Part shown: positions 17,966 to 26,227 of the stretch, one piece after another | Layout of the letters: every line of letters starts with the position of its first letter | Numbering within the stretch: position 1 is the stretch's first letter | Origin: CAZUYC01 sp964624475 | GTDB lineage: Bacteria > Myxococcota_A > UBA9160 > SMWR01 | Reading direction: 5' to 3' | Length of the DNA: 64,000 nt | Assembly: GCA_964624475.1 (NCBI GenBank) | Contig: CAZUYC010000035.1 | Location: forward strand, 10,627 to 74,626 | Position numbers and translations under genes: made by a program | The notes under the pieces: generated by a model | What the model was told of the DNA's origin: nothing | Database searches by the model: none | What the model saw: only the letters and a program-made list of their open reading frames with translations

Positions 17966-20900
17966 ATGATCCGAGTCCTCGTGCGCCGCGCTGCGCGGCT
18001 CGCCCTCCTGCTCCTCGCCGCGTGCGACCTCGGCAGCGGCCCTGGCTCCACCCTGATCTCGGCGAGCCCCGGGCTCCCGCGCTACCAGGAGCCCGCGGCC
18101 GTGCCGGTTCCCGGCGGGATCGTGAACGCCGTCGGCGGGAACCTCCTCGTGCGCCGCGTCGACCTCTCGATCGACACGAAGCTCGGCACGCAGGAGATCG
18201 GCGCCGTCTACAACTCGAAGAAGCGGCGCTGGCGCTGGAGCTGGAGCATGCGCTACGCGGGAGACGCCTTCGTCGATGCCACCGGCGCCGTCCATCCCAA
18301 TCTACTCTGGGGCATCGCCGACGGCGCCGTGATCCCGGGCAGCGTCTGGATCAAGCTCGACGCCTCGCGCATCCAGTCCTTGGGCGGGCTCGTCCACGAG
18401 TTCGACCCCGACGGGCGCCTCGCCGCGCGGCGCTGGGCGAGCGACTCCCATCCCCGCCTCGAGCACCTGGCGCAGGTGATCGCCGGCGCGCCGCGCACCA
18501 CCGAGATTCGCCAGTGCGGCGCCCCGGGCGCGTGCTCGACCGTCGCGAGCATCACCTACGACGCACAGGGCCGCGTGGTCGCGATCACCGACCGCGCGGG
18601 CCGCGTCGCCGACTTCGCCTACGACGCGAACGGCTGGCTCGTGACCGCCCGCGACGCCCTGGACGTGGAGCGCGGGCTCCCGGGCTTCCGCTACGAGTAC
18701 GGCGAGGACCAGCGCCTCCTCGCCCGCACGAGCTCCGAGGGCGAGCGGATCGAGTACTCCTGGCACTGGAACCAGGGACGCATCACCGAGGTGCGCGCGA
18801 TCGGCGCCGGGGACGCCGTGCACCGCTTCGAGTACGCGAACGACACGAATCCGTGGGCGCCACACACGACGGCCTACGTCGATCCGTCGGGCCAGCGGAC
18901 GCTCTACCGCTTCGATGGCAGCCGGAGGCTGCATCACGTGACGCTCCCGACCGGCGAGTCGATCTCGCGCGAGTGGTCGGGCTTCCAGGTCACGCGGCTC
19001 GTCGAGCCCGGCCTCACGACGAGCTGGAGCTACGTCGACGACGACGAGGTGATCCGCACCGACCCGAGCGGGAACGCGGTGCGCTTCGACTTCCGGATCG
19101 GGTCCGGCGAGAACCGGGCCGAGCCCTACCGGCGCCCGATCGATCGCATCGACGACTCGCTCGGCGCCGTGGAGCGGCGCGGCTACGACGGCCTGGGGCG
19201 CCTCGCCTGGGTCGAGAATGGCGCCGGGGAGCGCAGCTCCACCGCGTGGAGCTCGGAGAACCTGCTCGCGAGCGAGACAGGTCCGGACGGCATCGCGACC
19301 CTCTACTCGGCCTACGGCGAGCACGGCCACGCGCAGACGGTCGGCACCGCCGGCGAGGTCGCGACCCGCGTCTTCGACGAGGTCGGGAACGCGGTCTCGA
19401 GCTCGGGGCTCGAGCGCTTCGACGCGCGGCCCGGCGGCGAGATCTCGCGGCGCTACGATGGCGACCGGAACCTCGCCGAGCTCGTGCTCGCGGACCTGCC
19501 CGAGAGCGGCCCGCCGAGCGAATCGACGATCCGGATCGAGTGGCGGAGCGACCGGCGCGTGCTCCGGACCCTGCGCCCCGGCGGCGGCGACCACGAGTTC
19601 GACTACGACGCGCAGGGACGCCTGGTGGCCCGCCGCGAGCGCTCGGGCGGAGCGTGGGCGGCGACGCTCTACGAGCTCGACGCCGTCGGGCGCACGGTCG
19701 CCGAGACGCTGCCGAACGGGATGCGGCGCGAGCTCGCCTTCGATGCGGCGGGGCGCCAGGTCGCCCTGCGCGCCCTGCAGGGCGGCGCGCCCGAGGGCGA
19801 TCTCACGGTCGCGTGGGTCGACGGCCGGCCCGCGACCGCGGAGGACTCGCTCGCGGGCGGCGCCGAGAGCTACAGCTGGGACGCGGCCGGCGAGCTCGCC
19901 GCCGTCGAGTTCCCGGGCGGCGAGCGGCTCGAGATCGAGCGCGACCTCCGGGGGCGGCGCGTGCACGAGATCTATCGGCTCGCCGACGGTTCGGTCCTGC
20001 GCGAGATCGGCTTCGCCTACGACGGCGCCGACCGCAGGACCCGCCTCGACGAAGGCGGAGCGCTGCTCGTGCAGGAGGCCTGGTCGGCCGGGCGGCTCGC
20101 GAGCACGAGCTTCGGGAGCGGCCTGGTGCGGAGCTACGCCTACGATCCCGCGACGGGCCTGCTCGCCGCGGCGACGAGCGTCGGGCCGGGCGGGGCCGTC
20201 GTCGAGGCGAGCAGCCTCGCGATCGAGGAGCTCGAAGCGGCCGGCGAGCTCCGTCTGGTCGCCGAGACCGCGAGCGCGGGCCCCGCGGTCGCGATCACGC
20301 GGGAGGAGTTCGCGCTGGGCCCGCTCGCCGGCGAGGGCAAGCGCCTGCTCGCCTCGAGCAACGGCTCGAGCGAGCGCCTCCACGCCGCGGACCCGCTCGC
20401 CAACACGACCCGCCACGGAGGCGACGCCTTCGTCTACGACGCGGAGGCGAGTCGCCTGCTCGCCCGCATCGACGCGGCGAGCGGCGCTCTGCTCGCCCAC
20501 TACGCCTGGGATGCGGCCGGCTTCTGCGTCGCGCGCGACGGAGTCGCCCTCGAATGGACGGCGCTCGGGCGGATCGCGGCGATCGGATCCGCGGCGAGCT
20601 TCGAGTGGGACCTCCAGGGCCGCCCGCTGCGGCGGGTCGTCGCGGGCCTCGAGGTGCGCTTCCGCTTCGGCGGGCGGGTCGAGACGGACGCCGCGGGCTT
20701 CCCGCGCCGCCTCGATCTCGGCCCGGTCGCGCTGCGTCTCGACAGCGGCCAGCGCCGCTACCGCCACCTCGACTTCCGCGGCAACGTGAAGCTCGAGAGC
20801 GACGACGCGGGCGAGATCGCGCTGCACCTGCGCTACGGGCCCTACGGCATCGACGCGAGCTTCGGCGCGGGCGACGGCGCCGCGACCTTCGCGGGCGGGC

Positions 20901-21484
20901 GCGATCTCGGCGGCCTCGTGCTCCTCGGAGCGCGCGTGCTCGACCCCGACGCAGGCCGTTTCCTCGCCCCCGACCCGCTGCTCCAGCTCGTGAACCAGTA
21001 CAGCTACACGCTCGCCAACCCGGTCACCTTCTGGGATCCGGACGGGCGCCGGTGGACGCTCTCGGGGTTCCTCTACGGCACGCTCGGAACCGCCGGAGGG
21101 GCCGTGATCGGCTCGGCGACCGCGGCGGCTTCGGGGAGCGCGGTCATCGGCACCGCGGTCGGCGGACCGATCGGAGCCGTGCTCGGAGTGGCGATCGCCC
21201 AGATGATCCACCAGCAGCTCAACCCGGGGGACCGGGGAGCGTTCGGAGTCGAGGACGCGCTCGAGCTCGCCACGCCGCTCTACATCGATCCACCCGCACG
21301 AGGCGCCGGCGATCGCTCGGGCGGATCGCCCGGGGGTTCGCCCCGCCGCCTCGCGCCTCCGGCGGGTCCCGGCTGCGACTGCGCCGCTCCGTCACCGGGA
21401 TTCACCAGCTCGAGCTTCCGCTTCGGCGCGTGGGGTGTGGGGGGAGTCTCGGGAGCTGTGGGCGGCGGCTTCGGGGGTTTCTGA
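17966..21484 (+). CDS. Rhs/YD-repeat lipoprotein with glycine-zipper C-terminus
   Basis: 1172 aa. ATG 17966 has GGGGAG seven bases upstream and gives a signal peptide ending in lipobox LLAAC, so the protein should be lipid-anchored to the envelope. From about residue 100 there are many YD repeats (for example YDAQGRVVAITDRAGRVADF near 197), which build the Rhs/Tc beta-cage. The conserved end of the cage is present: ARVLDPDAGRFLAPD, then NQYSYTLANPVTFWDPDGR at about 1010-1028. The remaining 145 residues are not a recognised toxin. They begin with a long Gly/Ala/Val hydrophobic stretch (GTAGGAVIGSATAAASGSAV region, about 1035-1085), a possible membrane-inserting glycine zipper, and end Gly/Phe-rich. 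A small membrane protein and a CHAT protease follow. Confidence 0.88.
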   Translation: MIRVLVRRAARLALLLLAACDLGSGPGSTLISASPGLPRYQEPAAVPVPGGIVNAVGGNLLVRRVDLSIDTKLGTQEIGAVYNSKKRRWRWSWSMRYAGDAFVDATGAVHPNLLWGIADGAVIPGSVWIKLDASRIQSLGGLVHEFDPDGRLAARRWASDSHPRLEHLAQVIAGAPRTTEIRQCGAPGACSTVASITYDAQGRVVAITDRAGRVADFAYDANGWLVTARDALDVERGLPGFRYEYGEDQRLLARTSSEGERIEYSWHWNQGRITEVRAIGAGDAVHRFEYANDTNPWAPHTTAYVDPSGQRTLYRFDGSRRLHHVTLPTGESISREWSGFQVTRLVEPGLTTSWSYVDDDEVIRTDPSGNAVRFDFRIGSGENRAEPYRRPIDRIDDSLGAVERRGYDGLGRLAWVENGAGERSSTAWSSENLLASETGPDGIATLYSAYGEHGHAQTVGTAGEVATRVFDEVGNAVSSSGLERFDARPGGEISRRYDGDRNLAELVLADLPESGPPSESTIRIEWRSDRRVLRTLRPGGGDHEFDYDAQGRLVARRERSGGAWAATLYELDAVGRTVAETLPNGMRRELAFDAAGRQVALRALQGGAPEGDLTVAWVDGRPATAEDSLAGGAESYSWDAAGELAAVEFPGGERLEIERDLRGRRVHEIYRLADGSVLREIGFAYDGADRRTRLDEGGALLVQEAWSAGRLASTSFGSGLVRSYAYDPATGLLAAATSVGPGGAVVEASSLAIEELEAAGELRLVAETASAGPAVAITREEFALGPLAGEGKRLLASSNGSSERLHAADPLANTTRHGGDAFVYDAEASRLLARIDAASGALLAHYAWDAAGFCVARDGVALEWTALGRIAAIGSAASFEWDLQGRPLRRVVAGLEVRFRFGGRVETDAAGFPRRLDLGPVALRLDSGQRRYRHLDFRGNVKLESDDAGEIALHLRYGPYGIDASFGAGDGAATFAGGRDLGGLVLLGARVLDPDAGRFLAPDPLLQLVNQYSYTLANPVTFWDPDGRRWTLSGFLYGTLGTAGGAVIGSATAAASGSAVIGTAVGGPIGAVLGVAIAQMIHQQLNPGDRGAFGVEDALELATPLYIDPPARGAGDRSGGSPGGSPRRLAPPAGPGCDCAAPSPGFTSSSFRFGAWGVGGVSGAVGGGFGGF

Positions 21485-21543
21485 CGCACACGAAACAGGA
21501 GGGCACGCCCTTGCTGCTACGCTCGAGGCCCGACGAGGGGAAG

Positions 21544-22077
21544 ATGGGACTCTTCACCGCGCTCAGCGATGCGTCCTTCGTCCAGAGGCCGGGCGGAAGG
21601 CGGATCTTCCATCCCTGGGGTAGCCGTGGCCGTGGCTACGAGCTCCGCTCGGAGGAGGAGTACCGGCGCCTGCGGCGCGAGGTGGCGTGGCTCGCGCGCA
21701 TCGGGATCTTCGGCCTTCCGATCGTCGCCGGCTTCACGGTGCCGCGCTCCGGGATCCTCCCCGTCGTCCTGCTCGCGCCGCTCCTCACCATGCTGCTGGT
21801 CCTGCGCGTCGCCTGGCTGACGCGTAGCCTCGTGCCCAGCGAGGAGCGCATCAGCCTCGGCGAGGCGCGTGCACGCCTCGCCGAGGCCGTGAGCGCCGGC
21901 GGGGTCCAGCGCATCACGGGCTTCTTCGTCGCGCTCGCTGCCGTCGGGCTCGGCCTCTTCCTCGCCGGTCGGGGAGCGGAGTTCCTCGCCGTCGGCATCG
22001 CGATGGGCCTCGCCGCCGCGTACCTGCGCTGGAGCCTCTGGGAGTGGAAGCGGCGCTTCGGGCGGAGGAGCGCGTAG
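21544..22077 (+). CDS. Small integral membrane protein downstream of Rhs
   Basis: 177 aa from ATG 21544, preceded by GAGGGGAAG. The N-terminal soluble part contains RIFHPWGSRGRGYELRSEEE, a PWG-GRGYxL-SEE motif that I have the impression recurs in uncharacterised proteobacterial membrane proteins. Hydrophobic helices follow at about residues 55-72, 75-95 and 125-165 (the last probably two helices). It sits 59 bases after the Rhs gene and one base before the CHAT gene, so all three are likely one transcript. It could be a membrane receptor, an immunity-like partner of the Rhs tip or a transport accessory. No function is known. Confidence 0.75.
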   Translation: MGLFTALSDASFVQRPGGRRIFHPWGSRGRGYELRSEEEYRRLRREVAWLARIGIFGLPIVAGFTVPRSGILPVVLLAPLLTMLLVLRVAWLTRSLVPSEERISLGEARARLAEAVSAGGVQRITGFFVALAAVGLGLFLAGRGAEFLAVGIAMGLAAAYLRWSLWEWKRRFGRRSA

Positions 22078-22078
22078 C

Positions 22079-25000
22079 TTGACGCTGCGGGGTCGGCGGA
22101 TCCTCCGCGCGCTCGCCTCCTCCTGCCTGCTCGCTGCCGCCCCGGGTCCCGCCGCGGCGGCCGAGGACCCCGCCGCGCTCGCGACGCGCGCGGGCGAGGC
22201 GTGTCGCGCGGGAGATCTCGACGCCGCGGGCGAGGCGCTGAGCGCGCTCGCGATCTCGCTCGACACCGCGCTCGGGCCGCGGCACGGCGCGGCGCGCCTC
22301 GTGCGCGTGAGCCTGGCGGCCGTGGAGCGCAGCGCGGGTCGGGCCGCAGCGAGCGAGGCCGAAGCGCCCGCCGGCGCCGCGGCCCCCGAGGCTCCGCTGG
22401 CTCCCGGGCTCGAGCGCGCGCTCCGCGCGCTCCGCGCCTGCAGCGCGCTCGCGCCGGCCACCGCTCCGCCGGGCGCCGCGGCCCCCCCCATCGGCTTCGC
22501 GGCGCAGCTCGAGCTCGCGCGCGGGCTCCTCCAGCGCGGGCTCTACCGGCGCGCCCTCGAGGTGGCGCAGGACGCGCGCGCGACCCTCGGCGCGGAGGCA
22601 AGGCCCGAGGCCCGCATGCAGCTCGAGGAGACGCTCGCGTTGGCCTTGCTCCAGCTCGGCCAGCGCGACGCCGCGCTCGCCTCCGCGGGCGCGGCCGAGG
22701 CGATCGCCCGCGATCTCGGGGCGACCGATCTGCGCATCACGCTCGCCCGCCTGCGCGCCCAGACCGGCGACCTCGAGGGCGCAGGCGACGCACTCGCCGC
22801 GCTCGAGGCCGAGGCGCGCACGCCCCCGCTCCGCGCCGAGCTCGCCGAGGCCCGCGGCGACCTCTGGCTCCGGCTCGGCTCTCCGCGCGAAGCGCTCGCG
22901 GCGCTCGACTCCGCGGTCGATGCTCACCGGGAAGTGTATGGAGCCGAGCACCCCTCGACCGCCGCGGCGCTCCAGCTGCGCGGCGACGCCCATCGCCAGG
23001 CAGGCGACTTCCCTTCGGCCGACGCCGACTACCGGGCGACCCTCGCGGCGCGCCGCCGGCTCGGCGCCGCGCATCCCGACGTGGCGCGCACGCAGAACGC
23101 GATCGGCGTGCTGCGCGGCGACCTCGGCGACTGGGAAGGGGCCGACGGCGCCTTCGCCGAGGCGCTCGCGATCCTCGAGCCGGCGCTCGGGGCCGAGCAC
23201 CCCGAGACCCTGACGGTGCGCTCGAACCGGGCGCTCGCGCGCTGGGGCAGGACGCAGAGCGACGCGGCGGCCGAGGAGTACGCCGCGGTGGTCGCCGCGC
23301 TGGCCGCGACGCTCGGGGCGGACCACCCGGAGGTGGCCGCGGCGCTGCGCAACCAGGCCCGCATCGAAGCGGATCGCGGCCGGCTCGACGCCGCGGGAGC
23401 GCTCCTGGAGCGGGCGCTCGCCGCACAGCGGAAGAGCCTCGGGCCCGAGCACCCGGCGCTCGCGCCGACGCGGCTCGCCCGCGCGCGGCTCCTCGCCCGG
23501 CGCGGCGACGCGGCTCAGGCGGAGGCCGAGGCGGCCGCGGCGACGGCCGCGCTCGAGCGCTCGCTCGGCCCGGCGCACCCGCTGGTCGCGCGCGCGCGCA
23601 CGCTCGAGGCCCGCCTGGCGGCGGCGCGCGGCGATGGCGCCGCGGCGTGGTCCGCGTCCGCGCAGGCCTCGCGCGAGATCGCGCGCTACACGCGCCGCAC
23701 CTTCGGCGCCATCTCCGACCGCCAGCGCGCGCTGCTCGCCGACGACGCCGAGGACGTGATCGGCGCCCTGCTCTCCGCGGAAGGCGCATCGCCGCGCGAG
23801 GCGCTCCTCGAGCTCCTGCCGCACCGCGACGCCGTGCTGCGCTCCATCGCCGCCACCCAGCGCAGTGCGCGCGGTAGGAAACGCGGCGAGCTCGCGGAGC
23901 TGCGCCGCCGCTACGTGGCGGCCGTGCTCGGCACGGGAGCGGAGGCGGCGCGCCGCGCCCGCACGCTCGCCGACGAGATCGACCGGCTCGAGGTGACGAG
24001 CGCGCACGACGCACGCCTGCCCGAGACCGACCCGAGCGAGGCCCTCGAGCGCGCCTGCAAGCGACTCCCCGAGGGCGCGGCGCTGGTCGCCTTCGCGGCC
24101 CATGACCGGACCCCCCGCGGCGATGCCTCCGCCACCCGCCCCGCGCTCGCGGCGTTCGTCGTGCGCGGCGAGTGCGCGGTCGTGCGCGTCGACCTGCCGG
24201 AGAGCGAGCGCGCCGTGGCGGCGGCGGAGGCGTTCGCGCAGGCGATGCGCGCGCAGCGCATGGACGACCCGAGCGCGCGCGCGGCGCTCGCCGAGAGCCT
24301 GCTCGGCCCGCTGCGCGCCGCGCTCGCGGGCGCTCAGCGCTGGCTCGTGATCCCGGACGGCGCGCTCTGGGGCGTGCCGTTCGGCGCCCTTCCCGACCCC
24401 GAGGCGCCGGACCGCTACCTGCTCGAGCGGGTGACGGTCGGCTACCTGACCTCGATCTTCGAGCTTGCCGAAGCCGAGCCGCGCCGCGGCGTCCGCGTGT
24501 CCGATGCGCGTTCGCTGCTGCTCGGCGCGCCCGAGTTCGGGAACGACGGGGGCCCGACGGTGCTGACCGAGAGCGGCCCGTGCGCGATTCCCCCCTTCGC
24601 GGCGCTCCCGGCGACGCGGCGCGAGGTGGAGGACATCGAGCCGCTCGTGGGCGAGCCGAGCCTGCTGCTCGGAGCCGAGGCCCGCAAGGACCGGCTCGCG
24701 GCCGCGCTGGGCCTGCGCCCCTGGCTCGTGCACCTCGCCACGCACGCCTACTTCGCCGGCCAGGGAGGCTGCGGCGCGCGCGCGCCGGCGCAGGGCGCGT
24801 GGCGCGAGGCCGACGCGCCGATCGCGCCGAACCCGCTGCTCCTCTCGGGGATCGCGATGGCCGGCGCGAACGGGGGCGACCGCATCGCGGCGGACGCGCG
24901 CGGCGGGATCCTCACGGCCTACGAGGTCGCGAGCCTCGACCTGGGCGCGGCCGGGCTCGTGGTCCTCTCGGCCTGCGACACGGGCACGGGTCTGCGCCAG

Positions 25001-25273
25001 CGCGGCCACGAGGTGCAGGGCCTGCGCTGGGGCTTCCGCGCCGCCGGAGCGCGCGCGCTCGTCACGAGCCTCTGGCTCAGCAACGACGTCGCCACGCGCG
25101 AGCTGATGCGCGCCTTCTACACGGCGCTCGCGTCCGAGGCCGCGCCGGACGACCCCTTCCGCGGGGCGGAGGCGCTGCGGCGGGCCCAGCTCGCGCAGGT
25201 CGAGGCGGAGCGGCGCTTCGGGCTCCGCCGCCCGCTCACCTGGGCCAACTTCGTCTTCTCGGGCGTGCTCTGA
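22079..25273 (+). CDS. Exported TPR-CHAT caspase-like protease candidate
   Basis: 1064 aa. TTG 22079 follows GGAGGAG at eight bases and gives a signal peptide (residues 1-27, cleavage near AAAA-ED), so the protein should be periplasmic or secreted. Residues about 30-590 are degenerate tetratricopeptide repeats, several with the H-P-(E/D)-V/T turn of the TPR_12 class. The CHAT domain (about 640-1064) keeps both catalytic motifs: HLATHA with His889 and VLSACDTG with Cys966. PDGALWGVPFGALP and the final W.NFVFSG block are also typical. CHAT enzymes cut specific partner proteins. The upstream Rhs lipoprotein and membrane protein are the obvious candidates here, but this is inference. Confidence 0.88.
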   Translation: MTLRGRRILRALASSCLLAAAPGPAAAAEDPAALATRAGEACRAGDLDAAGEALSALAISLDTALGPRHGAARLVRVSLAAVERSAGRAAASEAEAPAGAAAPEAPLAPGLERALRALRACSALAPATAPPGAAAPPIGFAAQLELARGLLQRGLYRRALEVAQDARATLGAEARPEARMQLEETLALALLQLGQRDAALASAGAAEAIARDLGATDLRITLARLRAQTGDLEGAGDALAALEAEARTPPLRAELAEARGDLWLRLGSPREALAALDSAVDAHREVYGAEHPSTAAALQLRGDAHRQAGDFPSADADYRATLAARRRLGAAHPDVARTQNAIGVLRGDLGDWEGADGAFAEALAILEPALGAEHPETLTVRSNRALARWGRTQSDAAAEEYAAVVAALAATLGADHPEVAAALRNQARIEADRGRLDAAGALLERALAAQRKSLGPEHPALAPTRLARARLLARRGDAAQAEAEAAAATAALERSLGPAHPLVARARTLEARLAAARGDGAAAWSASAQASREIARYTRRTFGAISDRQRALLADDAEDVIGALLSAEGASPREALLELLPHRDAVLRSIAATQRSARGRKRGELAELRRRYVAAVLGTGAEAARRARTLADEIDRLEVTSAHDARLPETDPSEALERACKRLPEGAALVAFAAHDRTPRGDASATRPALAAFVVRGECAVVRVDLPESERAVAAAEAFAQAMRAQRMDDPSARAALAESLLGPLRAALAGAQRWLVIPDGALWGVPFGALPDPEAPDRYLLERVTVGYLTSIFELAEAEPRRGVRVSDARSLLLGAPEFGNDGGPTVLTESGPCAIPPFAALPATRREVEDIEPLVGEPSLLLGAEARKDRLAAALGLRPWLVHLATHAYFAGQGGCGARAPAQGAWREADAPIAPNPLLLSGIAMAGANGGDRIAADARGGILTAYEVASLDLGAAGLVVLSACDTGTGLRQRGHEVQGLRWGFRAAGARALVTSLWLSNDVATRELMRAFYTALASEAAPDDPFRGAEALRRAQLAQVEAERRFGLRRPLTWANFVFSGVL

Positions 25274-25289
25274 GCGCCGGCGCGAGCCT

Positions 25290-26183
25290 CTACGGGATGC
25301 ACTGCTCGCCGGGGAAGGGGCCACAGGGGGGGAGGCCCACGTCGCCGCCACCGGGCGGCGACACCACGCCCGTGTCGATCTGGTTGTAGATCGGATTGTT
25401 CGGGTCGAGCGGGTCGAGCCAGCGGTCCTTCACCGGGCTCTCCCAGGTTCCCTCGCTCCCGGCGCCCACGGGCGGCAGCGAGGCGAGCGCATCCTGGCCG
25501 GTGATCGCGTCGAGCGCGCGGCCGTCGCCCCGGCTGCGCGCGGAATCGAAGGCGATCGCGCGGAAATCGACCAGGCAGCCGTCCGCGGGCGAGACGTTCG
25601 GGTCCCACGTCTGGGCGACGCGTGGCAGCGGGACACCGGGCCGCACCGTCACCTGCTGGCCGCCCTTCAGGGTGAGGACGCTCCCGAGCCGGCGCGCGCT
25701 CTCGACCCGCACCTCGCTCTCCGCCGACGCGATCGTCGCCGTGCCCTTCGCGTCGACCGAGACGTAGACCACGGAGCCCAGGATCGTCGCGATCGCGGCC
25801 GGCGTGTGGATCTCGATCCGCTGCGCCGCCCCCCGCGGCTCCGCCAGCACGCGGATCTCGCCCTGGCGCAGCTCCAGCACCCGCGGCCCGTCGCTCTTGC
25901 CGTCCCGATGCCCGAGGCGGAGGGAGGTGCCCTGGCAGACCTCGAGGACCGCATCCTGGTCCACGAGGATCGAGCACGCCCCGTCGTCGCCGGTCCGGAG
26001 CGAGTCGCCGTCCGCGAGGTTCGATTGCCGCTCGAGCGCAGCGCCACCTGCACCCGCGTTGCCGGTCACGGCCGTGACCGTCGCGCCCGGCTCGGCCGCC
26101 GGGGCGGGCGCTCCCGCGGCGAGCGCACCGAGCGCCAGCCAGACGGTGTGCCCGGAGATCCGCTTCCACGTGATCCAGCGCAT
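25290..26183 (-). CDS. FecR-domain periplasmic protein
   Basis: 297 aa with an N-terminal signal peptide (TVWLALGALAAGAPAPAAEP, residues about 13-32). The FecR-like beta-domain spans about residues 35-180: GDSLRTGDDGACSILVDQDAVL (blocks at 59-80), RVLELRQGEIRVLAE and VESARRLGSVLTLKGGQQVTV. FecR domains bind carbohydrate or relay outer-membrane signals. There is no anti-sigma N-domain, so this is a stand-alone periplasmic version. A proline/glycine tail ends the protein. It begins 44 bases after the TPR/beta-barrel gene on the same strand, indicating an operon, and is convergent with the CHAT gene. Confidence 0.82.
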   Translation of the reverse strand: MRWITWKRISGHTVWLALGALAAGAPAPAAEPGATVTAVTGNAGAGGAALERQSNLADGDSLRTGDDGACSILVDQDAVLEVCQGTSLRLGHRDGKSDGPRVLELRQGEIRVLAEPRGAAQRIEIHTPAAIATILGSVVYVSVDAKGTATIASAESEVRVESARRLGSVLTLKGGQQVTVRPGVPLPRVAQTWDPNVSPADGCLVDFRAIAFDSARSRGDGRALDAITGQDALASLPPVGAGSEGTWESPVKDRWLDPLDPNNPIYNQIDTGVVSPPGGGDVGLPPCGPFPGEQCIP

Positions 26184-26227
26184 AGTATTCTCCGGTTGGG
26201 AACCCAATGGAACGCGCTTCCGTCTTC

